64,000 bases of DNA from Jiangella mangrovi (GTDB lineage Bacteria; Actinomycetota; Actinomycetes; Jiangellales; Jiangellaceae). Below are positions 15,975 through 26,266 of the stretch, one piece after another. Numbering within the stretch: the stretch's first letter is position 1; each line of letters opens with the position of its first letter. Location: assembly GCF_014204975.1 (NCBI RefSeq), contig NZ_JACHMM010000001.1, positions 2,914,001 to 2,978,000 on the forward strand, written 5' to 3'. Made by a program: the position numbers and the translations under genes. The notes beneath the pieces are model-generated. The model saw nothing but the letters and a program-made list of their open reading frames with translations. It was not told where the DNA came from and ran no database searches.

Positions 15975-17324
15975 GTGGCTCGACTCTTCGGCACCGACGG
16001 CGTTCGCGGCCTGGCGAACTCCGACCTCACGGCCGAGCTGGCCCTCGACCTGTCCGTCGCCGCCGCCCACGTGCTGGGCGAGATCGGCGCCTTCGGTTCC
16101 GGGCGCCGCCCCGTCGCGGTCGTGGGCCGCGACCCGCGCGCGTCCGGCGAGTTCCTCGAGGCCGCGGTCGTGGCCGGTCTCGCCAGCGCCGGCACCGACG
16201 TGCTGAAGGTCGGCGTCCTGCCGACCCCGGCCGTGGCGTTCCTCACCGGCATGCTCGACGCCGACCTCGGCGTCATGCTGTCGGCCAGCCACAACCCGAT
16301 GCCCGACAACGGCATCAAGTTCTTCGCCAAGGGCGGGCAGAAGCTCGACGACGCCATCGAGGACGCCATCGAGGCGCGGCTGCGTGAGCCCTGGAACCGG
16401 CCCACGGGCGCCGAGGTCGGCCGCGTGCAGGAGCACCCCGAGGGCCTCGAGACCTACATCTCGCACATCGTCGGCACCGCCCCGTCGCGGCTCGAGGGCC
16501 TGCGCGTCGTCGTCGACTGCGCGCACGGCGCCGCCTTCCGCGCGGCCCCCGAGGCGCTGCGCCGGCTGGGCGCCGACGTCATCGCCGTCTGCGCCGAGCC
16601 CGACGGCCTGAACATCAACCACAACTGCGGCTCCACCCACCTCGACGTCGTGGCGGCCGAGGTCGTGGCCGCCGGCGCCGACCTCGGCATCGCGCACGAC
16701 GGCGACGCCGACCGCTGCCTGGCGGTCGACGCCACCGGCGAGATCGTCGACGGCGACCAGATCCTGGCCATCCTCGCGCTCGCCATGCGCTCGCAGGGGT
16801 CGCTGCGCCGCGACTCCGTCGTCTCCACCGTCATGTCGAACGAGGGCTTCCGGCTGGCCATGCGGTCCGAGGACATCACCGTCATCGACACTGCCGTCGG
16901 CGACCGCTACGTCCTCGAGGCCATGAAGGCCGGCGGCTACAACCTCGGCGGCGAGCAGTCCGGCCACGTCGTCATGCTCGACCACGGCACCACCGGCGAC
17001 GGCGTCCTGACGGCGGTCCACCTGCTCGCCCAGGTCGCGTCGACGGGGTCCTCGCTGGCCGAGCTGGCCTCCGTCGTGCAGCGGCTCCCGCAGGTCCTGG
17101 TCAACGTCAAGGGCGTCGACAAGTCCCGGGTCGCCCTCGACGAGGGCGTCAAGACCGCCGTCGCCGAGGCCGAGACCGAGCTCGGCGACACCGGCCGCGT
17201 CCTCCTCCGCCCCTCCGGCACCGAGCCCGTCGTGCGCGTCATGGTCGAAGCGGCCACCCACGACCAGGCCGAGTCGGTCGCCCGTCGCCTTGCCGCCACC
17301 GTCCAGGCGGAACTCGCGCTCTAG
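15975..17324 (+). CDS. glmM: Phosphoglucosamine mutase
   Basis: A 449-residue protein starting [20 protein letters not shown]. The active-site phosphoserine is Ser105 in [15 protein letters not shown]; the Mg-binding loop DGDADRC and the phosphate-binding [14 protein letters not shown] near the end are both present. It converts glucosamine-6-P to glucosamine-1-P for UDP-GlcNAc and peptidoglycan synthesis. GTG 15975 has AGGAG 8 bases upstream. With glmS about 3.3 kb downstream, two consecutive steps of the pathway lie in the same block. Confidence 0.97.
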   Translation: MARLFGTDGVRGLANSDLTAELALDLSVAAAHVLGEIGAFGSGRRPVAVVGRDPRASGEFLEAAVVAGLASAGTDVLKVGVLPTPAVAFLTGMLDADLGVMLSASHNPMPDNGIKFFAKGGQKLDDAIEDAIEARLREPWNRPTGAEVGRVQEHPEGLETYISHIVGTAPSRLEGLRVVVDCAHGAAFRAAPEALRRLGADVIAVCAEPDGLNINHNCGSTHLDVVAAEVVAAGADLGIAHDGDADRCLAVDATGEIVDGDQILAILALAMRSQGSLRRDSVVSTVMSNEGFRLAMRSEDITVIDTAVGDRYVLEAMKAGGYNLGGEQSGHVVMLDHGTTGDGVLTAVHLLAQVASTGSSLAELASVVQRLPQVLVNVKGVDKSRVALDEGVKTAVAEAETELGDTGRVLLRPSGTEPVVRVMVEAATHDQAESVARRLAATVQAELAL

Positions 17325-17351
17325 GGTTCGTTCGCGCCTTGGTGGGGGTCC

Positions 17352-17452
17352 GGTGGCGGGGGCGGTGAATGCTGCGCCGGCTCCGCTACGCGGCGGTGAA
17401 GCATGCCGCGGGCGCTCTTGACGCCGGCTCCGCATTCACCGCCCCCGCCACC
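17352..17452. repeat. Long inverted repeat in the glmM-GNAT gap
   Basis: A perfect 21-bp inverted repeat (17352-17372 with 17432-17452; GGTGGCGGGGGCGGTGAATGC in the left arm) encloses a 59-base loop. The loop and downstream flank carry three copies of GCCGGCTCC. The 260-bp gap 17325-17584 holds no gene that I can support. It may terminate glmM transcription or be a dispersed palindromic element. Confidence 0.75.
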
Positions 17453-17584
17453 TGGTTCGCCCTGCTTGCGCTCTCGACGCCGGCTCCTGTTCCGCCTGGG
17501 GTGGCCGCTTGACGGCGGGCTCGCTCGGCTGGGCGCGGGGAAAATGTGTTGCGGGGGGTTGGGTTCGCGGGTGACGCTCGGGGG

Positions 17585-18577
17585 GTGCAGATCCGACCGA
17601 TCCACGCGACCGACGACGACTTCGTCGCCTGGTACGACGTCCACCTGAGCGCGCGGCTGGCCGACCACCCCACCGGCCCGCAGTGGCTCGAGCACGAGCT
17701 GAAGGTCGTCTACGAAGGCAGCGAGCACCACGGCGCCCGGCTCTGGCTGGCCGAGGACGACGGCAAGGCCGTCGGCGCCGCCGTGCTGGGCCTGCCGCTG
17801 CGCGACAACCTGACGCTGGCCGAGCCCGAGGTGTTCGTCCGGCCCGAGGAGTCGCGGCGGGGCGTCGGCAGTGCGCTGCTCGCGACGCTCGACGAGGCCT
17901 CGAAGGCCGAGGGCCGCACCAGCCAGATGCTCTACCTCGAGGGTCCCACCGGAACCGACGACACGTCGGGCACGGCGTTCGCCGAGAAGCACGGCTTCAC
18001 CCGCCGCATCACCGAGATCAGCCGGGTGCAACGGCCGCCGTTCGACCTCGACGGCATCGCGGCGGCCGAGGAGACCGCACGGCCGCACGCGGCCGACTAC
18101 CGCATCGTCACCTGGCGCGACCACGCTCCCGACCACCTCGTCGACGAGTACGCCCGGCTCGAGCAGCGCATGAGCACCGACGCGCCGCTGGGCGAGCTGG
18201 ACTACGAGGAGGAGACGTGGGACGCCGCCCGCATCCGCTCCGCGGAGCAGCGGCGCAAGCGGATGCGCCGCGGCTCCTGGGTCGCGGCGGCGATCGCATC
18301 CGACGGCAGCATGGCCGGCGTCACCGAGATCTCGTTGTCGCACGACAGCGACGACCACGGCTTCCAGGACGCCACCATCGTCGACCCGCGGCACCGGGGC
18401 CATCGGCTCGGCCTGCTGCTCAAGGCGGCCAACCTGCGCCAGCTCGTGGCCGACCGGCCCGGCCTGCAGTCGGTGTGGACGTGGAACGCCGACTCCAACG
18501 CCCACATGATCGCGATCAACGAGACGCTCGGCTACCGTGTCGCGGGATGGTCCGCGGGCTACCAGCGGACCCTCTGA
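17585..18577 (+). CDS. GNAT-family N-acetyltransferase (two-domain, first of a tandem pair)
   Basis: A 330-residue protein starting VQIRPIHATDDDFVAWYDVH. The first GNAT domain has the acetyl-CoA motif RPEESRRGVGSALLATL; the second has VDPRHRGHRLGLLLKAANLR and ends ADSNAHMIAINETLGYRV. Substrate unknown. It shares long identical blocks with the next gene (TRRITEISRVQRPPFDLD, MSTDAPLGELDYE), so the two arose by tandem duplication. GTG 17585 is the start that begins at the domain edge; a GGGGG run precedes it. Confidence 0.8.
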   Translation: MQIRPIHATDDDFVAWYDVHLSARLADHPTGPQWLEHELKVVYEGSEHHGARLWLAEDDGKAVGAAVLGLPLRDNLTLAEPEVFVRPEESRRGVGSALLATLDEASKAEGRTSQMLYLEGPTGTDDTSGTAFAEKHGFTRRITEISRVQRPPFDLDGIAAAEETARPHAADYRIVTWRDHAPDHLVDEYARLEQRMSTDAPLGELDYEEETWDAARIRSAEQRRKRMRRGSWVAAAIASDGSMAGVTEISLSHDSDDHGFQDATIVDPRHRGHRLGLLLKAANLRQLVADRPGLQSVWTWNADSNAHMIAINETLGYRVAGWSAGYQRTL

Positions 18578-18596
18578 CCCGACGCGGAGACGGCCC

Positions 18597-19595
18597 ATGA
18601 AGATCCGGCGGCTCGACGACACCGGTGACCCCGCCTACCCGGCCTGGTACGCCGCCCACGAGGCCGGGTACGGCCACGACTTCCCGGGCGGGCCGCGCTG
18701 GCTCGAGCACGAACTCCAGGTCTACTTCGAGCGCTCCGACGCCTTCGACGTCGCGCTCTGGCTGGCCGAGGACGACGACGGCGCCGTGGTGGGCGCCGCC
18801 GCGGTCGTCATGCCGCTGCTCGACAACCGCACGCTGGGCGAGGTCGACCTCGCGGTCCGGCCCGAGGCCCGCCGCCGCGGCATCGGCACCGCACTGCTGC
18901 GGGCGCTCGAGGACGAGGCGGTCCGGCGCGGCCGCACTCGGTTCATGGCCGACATCGAGGGACCGCTCGGACCGCAGGAGTCGCCCGGCACCGCGTTCGC
19001 CGAACGGCACGGCTACACCCGCCGCATCACCGAGATCAGCCGGGTGCAGCGCCCGCCGTTCGATCTGGACGCGCTGGCCCGGCTCGAGCGCGACGCCGCC
19101 GCCCACGCCACCGACTACCGCATCGTCACCTGGCGCGACCGCGTCCCCGACGAGCACGTCGCCGAGTACGCCCGCATGACGGCGCGCATGAGCACCGACG
19201 CCCCGCTCGGCGAGCTCGACTACGAGCAGGAGAGCTGGGATCCCGCCCGGGTCCGGATGCGCGAGGCCCGCATGGCCCGCATGCGCCGGCACGCCTGGTG
19301 CGCGGCCGCGGTGGCGCCCGACGGGACCTTCGCCGGGCAGACCGCCATCGTGCTGGCCGCCGACGACGACAGCACCGGCATGCAGGGCGAGACCATCGTC
19401 GACCCCAGGCACCGCGGGCACCGGCTGGGGCTGCTGCTCAAGATCGCCAACCTGCGCACGCTGCTGCGCGACCGGCCGGGCGTGCGCACCGTCTGGACCT
19501 GGAACGCCGACTCCAACACCTACATGATCGCGGTGAACGAGCAGCTCGGCTACGTGCCCGCCGGCTGGCTGGCCGGCTACCAGCGCGACGTCTGA
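18597..19595 (+). CDS. GNAT-family N-acetyltransferase (second of tandem pair)
   Basis: A 332-residue paralogue of the preceding gene, 19 bases downstream and probably co-transcribed. The acetyl-CoA loop is RPEARRRGIGTALLRALEDE in the first domain and VDPRHRGHRLGLLLKIANLR in the second. It ends ADSNTYMIAVNEQLGYVPAG. GCGGAGAC lies just upstream of ATG 18597. Both proteins keep intact acetyl-CoA motifs in both halves, so neither copy looks decayed. The gene converges on coaA with a 13-base gap. Confidence 0.8.
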   Translation: MKIRRLDDTGDPAYPAWYAAHEAGYGHDFPGGPRWLEHELQVYFERSDAFDVALWLAEDDDGAVVGAAAVVMPLLDNRTLGEVDLAVRPEARRRGIGTALLRALEDEAVRRGRTRFMADIEGPLGPQESPGTAFAERHGYTRRITEISRVQRPPFDLDALARLERDAAAHATDYRIVTWRDRVPDEHVAEYARMTARMSTDAPLGELDYEQESWDPARVRMREARMARMRRHAWCAAAVAPDGTFAGQTAIVLAADDDSTGMQGETIVDPRHRGHRLGLLLKIANLRTLLRDRPGVRTVWTWNADSNTYMIAVNEQLGYVPAGWLAGYQRDV

Positions 19596-19608
19596 CCAGC
19601 GGCGACGG

Positions 19609-20556
19609 CTAGATCTTGCGCAGCCGGATGCGCTGCACCGAGTGGTCCGGGCCCTTGGTCAGCGTCAGCGTGGCCCGGCCGCGCGTCGGCAGGATGTTCT
19701 GGGTGAGGTTGGGGCCGTTGATGGTGTCCCACAGCTGCTCGGCCTGCGCGACGGCGGCGTCGTGGTCGAGCTCGCCGTAGCGGCGGAAGTACGACTCCGG
19801 CCGCTGGAACGCCGTCTCGCGCAGCCGCAGGAACCGCTCGACGTACCAGCGGCGGACGTCCTTGGGCGAGGCGTCGACGTACAGAGAGAAGTCGAAGAAG
19901 TCGCTGACGGCGAGGCCGGAGACGCCGTCGGGGCGGGGGCGGGCCGGCTGCAAGACGTTGAGGCCCTCGATGAGCAGGATGTCGGGCTGCTCGACGGTGG
20001 TCTGCTCGCCCTCGATGATGTCGTAGGTCAGGTGCGAGTACACCGGCGCCGTCACGACCGGCTCGCCGGACTTCACCGCCGACACGAACCGCAGCAGCGC
20101 CCGCCGGTCGTAGGACTCGGGGAACCCCTTGCGCTGCATGAGACCCCGTCGTTGCAGCTCGGCGTTGGGCAGCAGGAATCCGTCGGTCGTGACCAACGCC
20201 ACGCGCGGGTGCTCGGCCCACCGCGCCAGCAGCACCCGCAGCAGCCTCGCCGTCGTCGACTTGCCGACGGCGACCGAGCCGGCGATGCCGATCACGAACG
20301 GCGTGCGCTCGGCGAACCCGCCGAGGAACGTCGTGGTGGCCTCGTGCAGCCGCGCGGTGGCCCGGAACCGCAGGTTGAGCAGGCGCGACAGCGGCAGGTA
20401 GACGTCGCGGACCTCGTCGAGGTCGACGGCGTCCCCGAGCCCACGCAACTCGTCGAGCTCCGCCGCCGTCAGCGACAGCGGCGTCTCGTCCCGCAGGCGC
20501 GCCCAGTCGGCACGGGACAGGTCGACGAACGGTGAGGAGTCGTGGACAACAGTCAT
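19609..20556 (-). CDS. coaA: Type I pantothenate kinase
   Basis: A 315-residue kinase from [20 protein letters not shown]. The P-loop is [12 protein letters not shown] (residues 90-101, Lys99), followed by [20 protein letters not shown] and [15 protein letters not shown], which are diagnostic of bacterial CoaA. It phosphorylates pantothenate, the first committed step of CoA synthesis, and the family is feedback-inhibited by CoA. ATG 20556 has GAGGG 6 bases upstream and is preferred over ATG 20568. It is divergent from glmS. Confidence 0.95.
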   Translation of the reverse strand: MTVVHDSSPFVDLSRADWARLRDETPLSLTAAELDELRGLGDAVDLDEVRDVYLPLSRLLNLRFRATARLHEATTTFLGGFAERTPFVIGIAGSVAVGKSTTARLLRVLLARWAEHPRVALVTTDGFLLPNAELQRRGLMQRKGFPESYDRRALLRFVSAVKSGEPVVTAPVYSHLTYDIIEGEQTTVEQPDILLIEGLNVLQPARPRPDGVSGLAVSDFFDFSLYVDASPKDVRRWYVERFLRLRETAFQRPESYFRRYGELDHDAAVAQAEQLWDTINGPNLTQNILPTRGRATLTLTKGPDHSVQRIRLRKI

Positions 20557-20628
20557 GATGGCCCTCATTGTGGCCGACTTGTCCTGGCGATGCGCGATCC
20601 GGGCCCGAGTGCGGTTACAGTGACCGCC

Positions 20629-22476
20629 GTGTGTGGGATCGTGGGTTACACAGGACATCGTGAGGCTCTCGGCGTCATCGTCGAGGGGCTGCGGCGGCTC
20701 GAGTACCGCGGATACGACTCCGCGGGCGTGGCCATCGTCGCCGACGGCGCGCTCGCCTCGGCCAAGCGGGCCGGCAAGCTGGTGAACCTCGAGAAGGCGC
20801 TCGAGGAGCGGCCGCTGCCGTCGTCGGGCACGGGCCTCGGGCACACCCGCTGGGCCACCCACGGCTCGCCCACCGACCGCAACGCCCACCCGCACCTCGA
20901 CGAGTCCGGCCGGGTCGCCGTCATCCACAACGGCATCATCGAGAACTTCGCCCGGCTGCGCGCCGAGCTCGAGGAGTCCGGCGTCCGGTTCACCTCCGAG
21001 ACCGACACCGAGGTCGTCGCGCACCTGCTCGCCGCCGAGGTCGCCGCCGGCTCCGAGCTGGTCGACGCCATGCGCACGGTCTGCCGCCGCCTCGACGGCG
21101 CCTTCACGCTGCTCGCCGTGCACGCCGACGCCCCCGACCGCGTCGTCGCCGCCCGCCGCAACTCCCCGCTGGTCATCGGCGTCGGCGAGGGCGAGAACTT
21201 CCTCGCCTCCGACGTCTCCGCCTTCATCGCGCACACCCGCGAGGCACTCGAGATCGGCGACGGCCAGATCGTCGAGATCACGCCCGACGACGTCACCCTC
21301 ACCGACTTCGACGGCAACGCCGTCGAGGAGAAGCGGTTCCACGTCGACTGGGACGCCTCGGCCGCCGAGAAGGACGGCTACGACCACTTCATGCTCAAGG
21401 AGATCGCCGAGCAGCCCAAGGCGGTCGCCAACACCCTGCTCGGGCGCATCGGCAAGGACGGCCTGCTCTCCCTCGACGAGATGCGCCTCTCCGACGACGA
21501 GCTGCGCGAGGTCGACAAGGTCGTCGTCGTGGCCTGCGGCACCGCCTACCACGCCGGCATGGTCGCCAAGTACGCCATCGAGCACTGGACCCGGCTCCCC
21601 TGCGAGGTCGAGCTGGCCAGCGAGTTCCGCTACCGCGACCCCGTCGTCGACCGGCAGACCCTCGTCATCGCCATCAGCCAGTCCGGCGAGACCATGGACA
21701 CCCTCATGGCGCTGCGCTACGCCCGCGAACAGGGCGCTCGCGTGCTGGCCATCTGCAACACCAACGGCGCCACCATCCCGCGCGAGTCCGACGCCGTGCT
21801 CTACACCCACGCCGGCCCCGAGGTCGCCGTCGCGTCCACCAAGGCGTTCCTCACCCAGATGATCGCCTGCTTCCTGGTCGGGCTCTATCTCGGCCAGGTC
21901 CGCGGCACCAAGTGGGGCGACGAGATCCGCTCCGTCGTGCGCGACCTGTCCGACCTGCCCGCCAAGGTCGACCTCGTCCTCGAGACCATGGAGCCGGTCC
22001 GCGAGCTGGCCCGCAACCTCTCCACGGCGACGTCCGTGCTCTTCCTCGGCCGCCACGTCGGCTACCCGGTGGCGTTGGAGGGCGCGCTCAAGCTCAAGGA
22101 GCTCGCCTACATGCACGCCGAGGGCTTCGCCGCCGGCGAGCTGAAGCACGGCCCCATCGCGCTGGTCGAAGAGGGCATGCCCATCGTGGTCGTCGTCCCG
22201 TCGCCCAAGGGCCGCTCCGTGCTGCACGACAAGATCGTCAGCAACATCCAGGAGGTCCGCGCCCGCGGCGCCCGCACCATCGTCATCGCCGAAGAGGGCG
22301 ACGAGGACGTCGTGCCGTACGCCGACCACCTGATCCGCGTGCCGGAATGCCCGGTGCTGCTGCAGCCGGTCGTGTCGACGGTGCCTCTTCAAGTCTTCGC
22401 ATGTGAGATGGCGAGTGCTCGCGGTTTCGACGTCGACCAGCCGCGGAACCTCGCGAAGTCGGTCACCGTCGAGTAG
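20629..22476 (+). CDS. glmS: Glutamine-fructose-6-phosphate aminotransferase (isomerizing)
   Basis: A 615-residue enzyme. GTG 20629 must be the start because it places the N-terminal nucleophile Cys2 directly after the initiator ([18 protein letters not shown]). Glutaminase motifs [21 protein letters not shown] and HNGIIENF are present; two SIS isomerase domains follow ([48 protein letters not shown]), ending LAKSVTVE. It makes glucosamine-6-P from fructose-6-P and glutamine, feeding glmM. The ribosome site is weak. Confidence 0.97.
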   Translation: MCGIVGYTGHREALGVIVEGLRRLEYRGYDSAGVAIVADGALASAKRAGKLVNLEKALEERPLPSSGTGLGHTRWATHGSPTDRNAHPHLDESGRVAVIHNGIIENFARLRAELEESGVRFTSETDTEVVAHLLAAEVAAGSELVDAMRTVCRRLDGAFTLLAVHADAPDRVVAARRNSPLVIGVGEGENFLASDVSAFIAHTREALEIGDGQIVEITPDDVTLTDFDGNAVEEKRFHVDWDASAAEKDGYDHFMLKEIAEQPKAVANTLLGRIGKDGLLSLDEMRLSDDELREVDKVVVVACGTAYHAGMVAKYAIEHWTRLPCEVELASEFRYRDPVVDRQTLVIAISQSGETMDTLMALRYAREQGARVLAICNTNGATIPRESDAVLYTHAGPEVAVASTKAFLTQMIACFLVGLYLGQVRGTKWGDEIRSVVRDLSDLPAKVDLVLETMEPVRELARNLSTATSVLFLGRHVGYPVALEGALKLKELAYMHAEGFAAGELKHGPIALVEEGMPIVVVVPSPKGRSVLHDKIVSNIQEVRARGARTIVIAEEGDEDVVPYADHLIRVPECPVLLQPVVSTVPLQVFACEMASARGFDVDQPRNLAKSVTVE

Positions 22477-22488
22477 GGGTTGCGTTGG

Positions 22489-22583
22489 GCGGCCGGGTCG
22501 GTGGATGCCGTCCCCGCCCGCCTCGCTCGTTCCTCGCTCGGACGCCCGCGCCTACCCCTGACGGCATCCACCGACCCGGCCGC
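22489..22583. repeat. 24-bp perfect long hairpin downstream of glmS
   Basis: Positions 22489-22512 pair perfectly with 22560-22583 (left arm core CGGCCGGGTCGGTGGATGCC), enclosing a 47-base loop that itself contains CTCGCTCG repeats. It begins 13 bases after the glmS stop, in the 211-bp gap 22477-22687 between convergent genes. A bidirectional terminator role is plausible. Its architecture mirrors the hairpin after glmM. Confidence 0.75.
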
Positions 22584-22687
22584 GTGCTGCTCGGCTCTCG
22601 TCGTCGGCTGGCGGTTGCGCTGGTCGACCTCGAACTCCCGCTGGGTGAGTGGGCGGTGGTTGCGCGGGGTTGTCTGCTGCGGTTTCG

Positions 22688-23179
22688 TTAGGCGAAGTCG
22701 GTGCTGAGGAGATCCATGACCAGGCCGTCGCGGCCGGTGATCATGCCGACGGGGCGGAAGCCGACGGCTGCGCAGCAGCGGATCGCCAACTCGTTGGTGG
22801 CGGCCGTCTCGACGACGATGCGGTGATGGTCGCAGTCGTCGAACAGGTGCCGGGCCAGGGTGCCGACGGCGTCGCGGCCCAGCCCGCGGCCGTGCAGGTC
22901 GGGGTCGAGCAGGATCTCGATGCCGGCGTGGCGGTCGCGCGGGTTGTCGACCTCCCAGTACTGGATCAGCCCGGCGATGCGCCGCCCGGCCAGGATCGTG
23001 TACCGCGTCGTGGAGCTGTCGTCGAGCAGCCAGCCGTCGCCGAGGCCGGCCGGATCCCACCACTGCTTGACCTCGGGCGTGCTGATGATGTGCAGCAGCA
23101 TGGGCACGTCATCGGCCGCGACGGGGCGCAGGACGACGTGCTCGCCGGCCAATCCGCCCACGAGTGCCAATTCGCCCAT
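22688..23179 (-). CDS. GNAT-family N-acetyltransferase (AAC(6')/RimJ-like)
   Basis: A 163-residue protein, [20 protein letters not shown]. It shows [11 protein letters not shown] near the start, as in aminoglycoside 6'-acetyltransferase-like GNATs, the acetyl-CoA loop [20 protein letters not shown], and a C-terminal [18 protein letters not shown]. Resistance activity cannot be inferred; most chromosomal members act on unknown small molecules or proteins. It is transcribed away from acpS. Confidence 0.75.
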   Translation of the reverse strand: MGELALVGGLAGEHVVLRPVAADDVPMLLHIISTPEVKQWWDPAGLGDGWLLDDSSTTRYTILAGRRIAGLIQYWEVDNPRDRHAGIEILLDPDLHGRGLGRDAVGTLARHLFDDCDHHRIVVETAATNELAIRCCAAVGFRPVGMITGRDGLVMDLLSTDFA

Positions 23180-23254
23180 AGGCGCGAGTGTAGGTCGAGC
23201 GTGGCGTATCGGCATGCGGAACGCCCGGCGGGTGGGCCGTCTAGGGTGGGTGAC

Positions 23255-23614
23255 GTGATCGTGGGCGTGGGAATCGACGTCGTCGACGTGCGGCGGTTCG
23301 CCGAGACGCTGGAGCGGACCCCGCGGCTCGCCGTCCGCGTCTTCACCCCGGCCGAGCGGTCCCGGTCGGTCGCGTCGCAGGCCGCGCGGTTCGCCGCCAA
23401 GGAGGCGCTGGCCAAGGCGCTCGGCGCGCCCCAGGGTCTGCTCTGGCACGACGCCGAGGTGGTCAGCGACGCCGACGGGCGGCCCTGGTTCGAGGTCCGC
23501 GGCACGGTGAAGGAGCGCTGCGAGCACCTGCACGTCGACACCGTGCACCTGTCCTTGTCGCACGACGCGGGTGTGGCGTCGGCCATCGTGATCCTCGAGG
23601 GCGGCAACCGGTGA
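23255..23614 (+). CDS. acpS: Holo-[acyl-carrier-protein] synthase
   Basis: A 119-residue protein, [20 protein letters not shown]. The Mg-binding Asp lies in [10 protein letters not shown] and the [13 protein letters not shown] motif binds CoA. It transfers 4'-phosphopantetheine from CoA to acyl carrier proteins. GTG 23255 begins at the family start and the preceding GGGTGGG could serve as ribosome site. The 3' end overlaps nnr by 4 bases (GTGA), starting the acpS-nnr-alr cell-wall and cofactor run. Confidence 0.95.
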   Translation: MIVGVGIDVVDVRRFAETLERTPRLAVRVFTPAERSRSVASQAARFAAKEALAKALGAPQGLLWHDAEVVSDADGRPWFEVRGTVKERCEHLHVDTVHLSLSHDAGVASAIVILEGGNR

Positions 23615-25077
23615 AGACCGTCCACACCGTCGAGGAGGTGCGGGCCGCCGAGGAGGCGCTCATGGCCCGGCTGCCCGACGGCGCGCTCATGCAGCGGGCG
23701 GTCGCCGGGCTGGTGACGGTGTGCGCGCGGCTCCTGCGCGAGTCCGGCGGGGTCTACGGCGCCCGCGTGGTCGTGCTGGCCGGAGCCGGCAACAACGGCG
23801 GCGACGCGCTCTGGGCCGGTGCGCGGCTGGCCCGCCGCGGCGCGCACGCCGACGCCGTCCTGCTGGACCCCGCGAAGGCGCACGCCGAGGGCCTGACGGC
23901 GTTCCGCTCGGCCGGCGGGCGGGTGGTGTCCGTCGACGACGGCGTCGGGCTGCGGTCCGCGCTGGCGCAGGCCGACCTCGTGCTCGACGGCATCCTGGGC
24001 ATCGGCGGGCGGGGCGGGCTGCGGGGCGACGCCGCCCGGCTGGCGGCGCTGCTGCGCGAGGGCCGGACGGCGGGCGCCGTCGTCGCCGTCGACCTCCCCA
24101 GCGGCGTCGATCCCGACACCGGCGAGACCCCGGGTGACGCCGTCGCAGCCGATCACACCGTCACCTTCGGCACGCTGAAGGCGGCCCTGGTCGTCGACCC
24201 CGGGGCGGCCGCGGCCGGCACTCTGCACTTCGCCGACATCGGGCTCGGGCCGTTCCTGCCCGAGGCCGAGATGACCGTGCTCGACGACGCCGACGTCGCC
24301 GCGCTGCTGCCCGACCCCGGTCGTGAGTCGGACAAGTACTCCCGCGGCGTCGTCGGCGTGCTCGCCGGCTCGGCGCAGTTCCCGGGCGCCGCGGTGCTGG
24401 CCACCGGCGGTGCGCTGCACGGCGGCGCCGGCATGGTCCGCTACGCCGGGCCCGACGCCGTCGCCACCGAGGTGCGCGAACGCTGGCCCGAGGCGATCGC
24501 CGGGCCGTCGCCGGACGCCGTCGGGCGGGTGCAGGCGTGGACCATCGGCTCCGGCCTGGGCGACGGCCGCGAGGACGACGTCCGCGCCGCGCTGGGCGCC
24601 GGGCTGCCGGTGCTGGTCGACGCCGACGGCCTGCGCTGGTTGCCGGAGCGGTTCACCGGCCCGGCCCTGCTGACCCCGCACGCCGGCGAGCTGTCCCGGC
24701 TGCTCGACGTCGACCGGTCCGCTGTCGAGGCGCGCCGGTTGCACCACGCACGCGAGGCGGCGCGGCGCTGGAACGCCGTCGTGCTGCTCAAGGGGTCGAC
24801 GACGGTGCTGGCGGCGCCCGACGGGCGGGTCCGGGTGAATCCCACCGGGACGTCGGCGCTGGCGGCCGCGGGCACCGGCGACGTGCTGGCCGGGCTGGCC
24901 GGATCACTGCTGGCCGGCGGGCTGTCGCCGCTCGACGCGGGCAGCGTGGCGGCGTTCGCGCACGGCCTCGCGGGGCAGCGCGCGGCGGCCGGGTCCGGAT
25001 ACCCGAGCGCCGGTGACGTCCTGGCCGCACTGCCCGCCGTCCTGCGGTCCCTGCGTGGTCCTGTCGGCGGCGGCTGA
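23611..25077 (+). CDS. nnr: Bifunctional NAD(P)HX epimerase / ADP-dependent NAD(P)HX dehydratase
   Basis: A 488-residue fusion of a YjeF N-terminal epimerase ([32 protein letters not shown]) and a C-terminal ADP-dependent dehydratase ([66 protein letters not shown]). It repairs hydrated NADH and NADPH. Both domains are complete. The GTG at 23611 overlaps the acpS stop, so the two are coupled. Confidence 0.95.
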   Translation: MKTVHTVEEVRAAEEALMARLPDGALMQRAVAGLVTVCARLLRESGGVYGARVVVLAGAGNNGGDALWAGARLARRGAHADAVLLDPAKAHAEGLTAFRSAGGRVVSVDDGVGLRSALAQADLVLDGILGIGGRGGLRGDAARLAALLREGRTAGAVVAVDLPSGVDPDTGETPGDAVAADHTVTFGTLKAALVVDPGAAAAGTLHFADIGLGPFLPEAEMTVLDDADVAALLPDPGRESDKYSRGVVGVLAGSAQFPGAAVLATGGALHGGAGMVRYAGPDAVATEVRERWPEAIAGPSPDAVGRVQAWTIGSGLGDGREDDVRAALGAGLPVLVDADGLRWLPERFTGPALLTPHAGELSRLLDVDRSAVEARRLHHAREAARRWNAVVLLKGSTTVLAAPDGRVRVNPTGTSALAAAGTGDVLAGLAGSLLAGGLSPLDAGSVAAFAHGLAGQRAAAGSGYPSAGDVLAALPAVLRSLRGPVGGG

Positions 25078-25093
25078 CACAATCGGAGACGTG

Positions 25094-26266
25094 GTGACCG
25101 ATCAGTACGGCCCGGGGCCCGTACCTCACGCGGAGGTGCGGGTCGACCTCGCCGCCATCCGCGACAACGTCGCCGAACTCGCCGTCCGCTCCGCCCCCGC
25201 GCAGGTCATGACGGTCGTCAAGGGCGACGCGTACGGACACGGGCTGGTGCCGGCGGCGCGCGCCGCGAAAGCCGGCGGCGCCGGCTGGCTCGGCACCGCC
25301 ACCCTGGCCGAGGCGCTGGCGCTGCGGGCCGCCGGGGTCGGCGGACGGGTCATGGCCTGGCTCAACGCGCCCGGCGAGCGCTGGGCCGACGCTCTGGCCG
25401 CCGAGGTCGACGTGTCCGCGTCGGCGCCCTGGGCGGTCGCCGAGATCGCCGCGGCCGCGCGCGAGGTGGGCCGCACCGCGCGGGTGCACCTCAAGGCCGA
25501 CACCGGCATGGGCCGGGCCGGGGCGCCGCTCGCCGACTGGCCCACGCTGGTCGACGACGCCCTGAAGGCGCAGGCCGAGGGGCTGATCGAGGTCGTGGGG
25601 CTGTGGTCGCACCTGGCCCGCGCCGACGAGCCCGGGGAGCCGGCCAACGCCTCCCAGCTGGCCGCGTTCCGCGACGCCGTCGAGCTGGCCGAGTCGCGCG
25701 GCGTCCGCCCCGAGGTCCGCCACCTCGCCAACTCCGCCGCCACGCTCACCATGCGCAGCGCCCACTTCGACCTCGTCCGGCCCGGCCTGGCCTCGTACGG
25801 CCTGTCGCCGGTGCCGCGGCAGGTCGCGCCGGGCGACGTCGGCCTGCGCCCGGCCATGTCGGTGCGGGCGCGGCTGGCCCTGGTCAAGCGGGTGCCGGCC
25901 GGGCAGGGCGTGTCGTACGGCCACCACTACGTCACCGACCGCGAGTCCTCGCTCGGGCTGGTCCCGCTCGGGTACGCCGACGGCGTGCCGCGGCACGCGT
26001 CCGGCGGCACCGCTGGTCCCGGCGCGCCGGTGCTCATCCGCGGCGTCACCCGGCGCATCGCCGGGCGGGTCTGCATGGACCAGTTCGTGGTCGACCTCCG
26101 CGACGACGACGTCCGCGCCGGCGACGAGGTGGTGCTGTTCGGCGACGCCGCGGCCGGCGAGCCCACGGCGCAGGACTGGGCCGACGCCACCGGAACCATC
26201 TCGTACGAGATCGTGACCCGGTTCGCTCCCCGGCTTCCCCGGGTCTACGTCAACGGAGAGCTGTGA
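25094..26266 (+). CDS. alr: Alanine racemase
   Basis: A 390-residue PLP enzyme. The PLP lysine is Lys43 in VVKGDAYGHG and the opposite catalytic base is Tyr275 in GVSYGHHY. Other family marks are LKADTGMGRAG, LANSAATL, DLVRPGLASYGL and RVCMDQFVVDL. It makes D-alanine for peptidoglycan. Two adjacent GTG codons (25091, 25094) are possible; 25094 is chosen for its better spacing from GGAG (25085-25088). The stop overlaps the next gene by 4 bases. Confidence 0.95.
   Translation: MTDQYGPGPVPHAEVRVDLAAIRDNVAELAVRSAPAQVMTVVKGDAYGHGLVPAARAAKAGGAGWLGTATLAEALALRAAGVGGRVMAWLNAPGERWADALAAEVDVSASAPWAVAEIAAAAREVGRTARVHLKADTGMGRAGAPLADWPTLVDDALKAQAEGLIEVVGLWSHLARADEPGEPANASQLAAFRDAVELAESRGVRPEVRHLANSAATLTMRSAHFDLVRPGLASYGLSPVPRQVAPGDVGLRPAMSVRARLALVKRVPAGQGVSYGHHYVTDRESSLGLVPLGYADGVPRHASGGTAGPGAPVLIRGVTRRIAGRVCMDQFVVDLRDDDVRAGDEVVLFGDAAAGEPTAQDWADATGTISYEIVTRFAPRLPRVYVNGEL

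Noticed and set aside
20579-20621. Promoter for glmS using TTGTCC and TACAGT
   Set aside because: The spacing is 31 bp, too long for a vegetative promoter.
22688-23179. Aminoglycoside resistance gene
   Set aside because: It resembles AAC(6')-type GNATs only in general layout; nothing in the sequence shows the drug-binding specificity.
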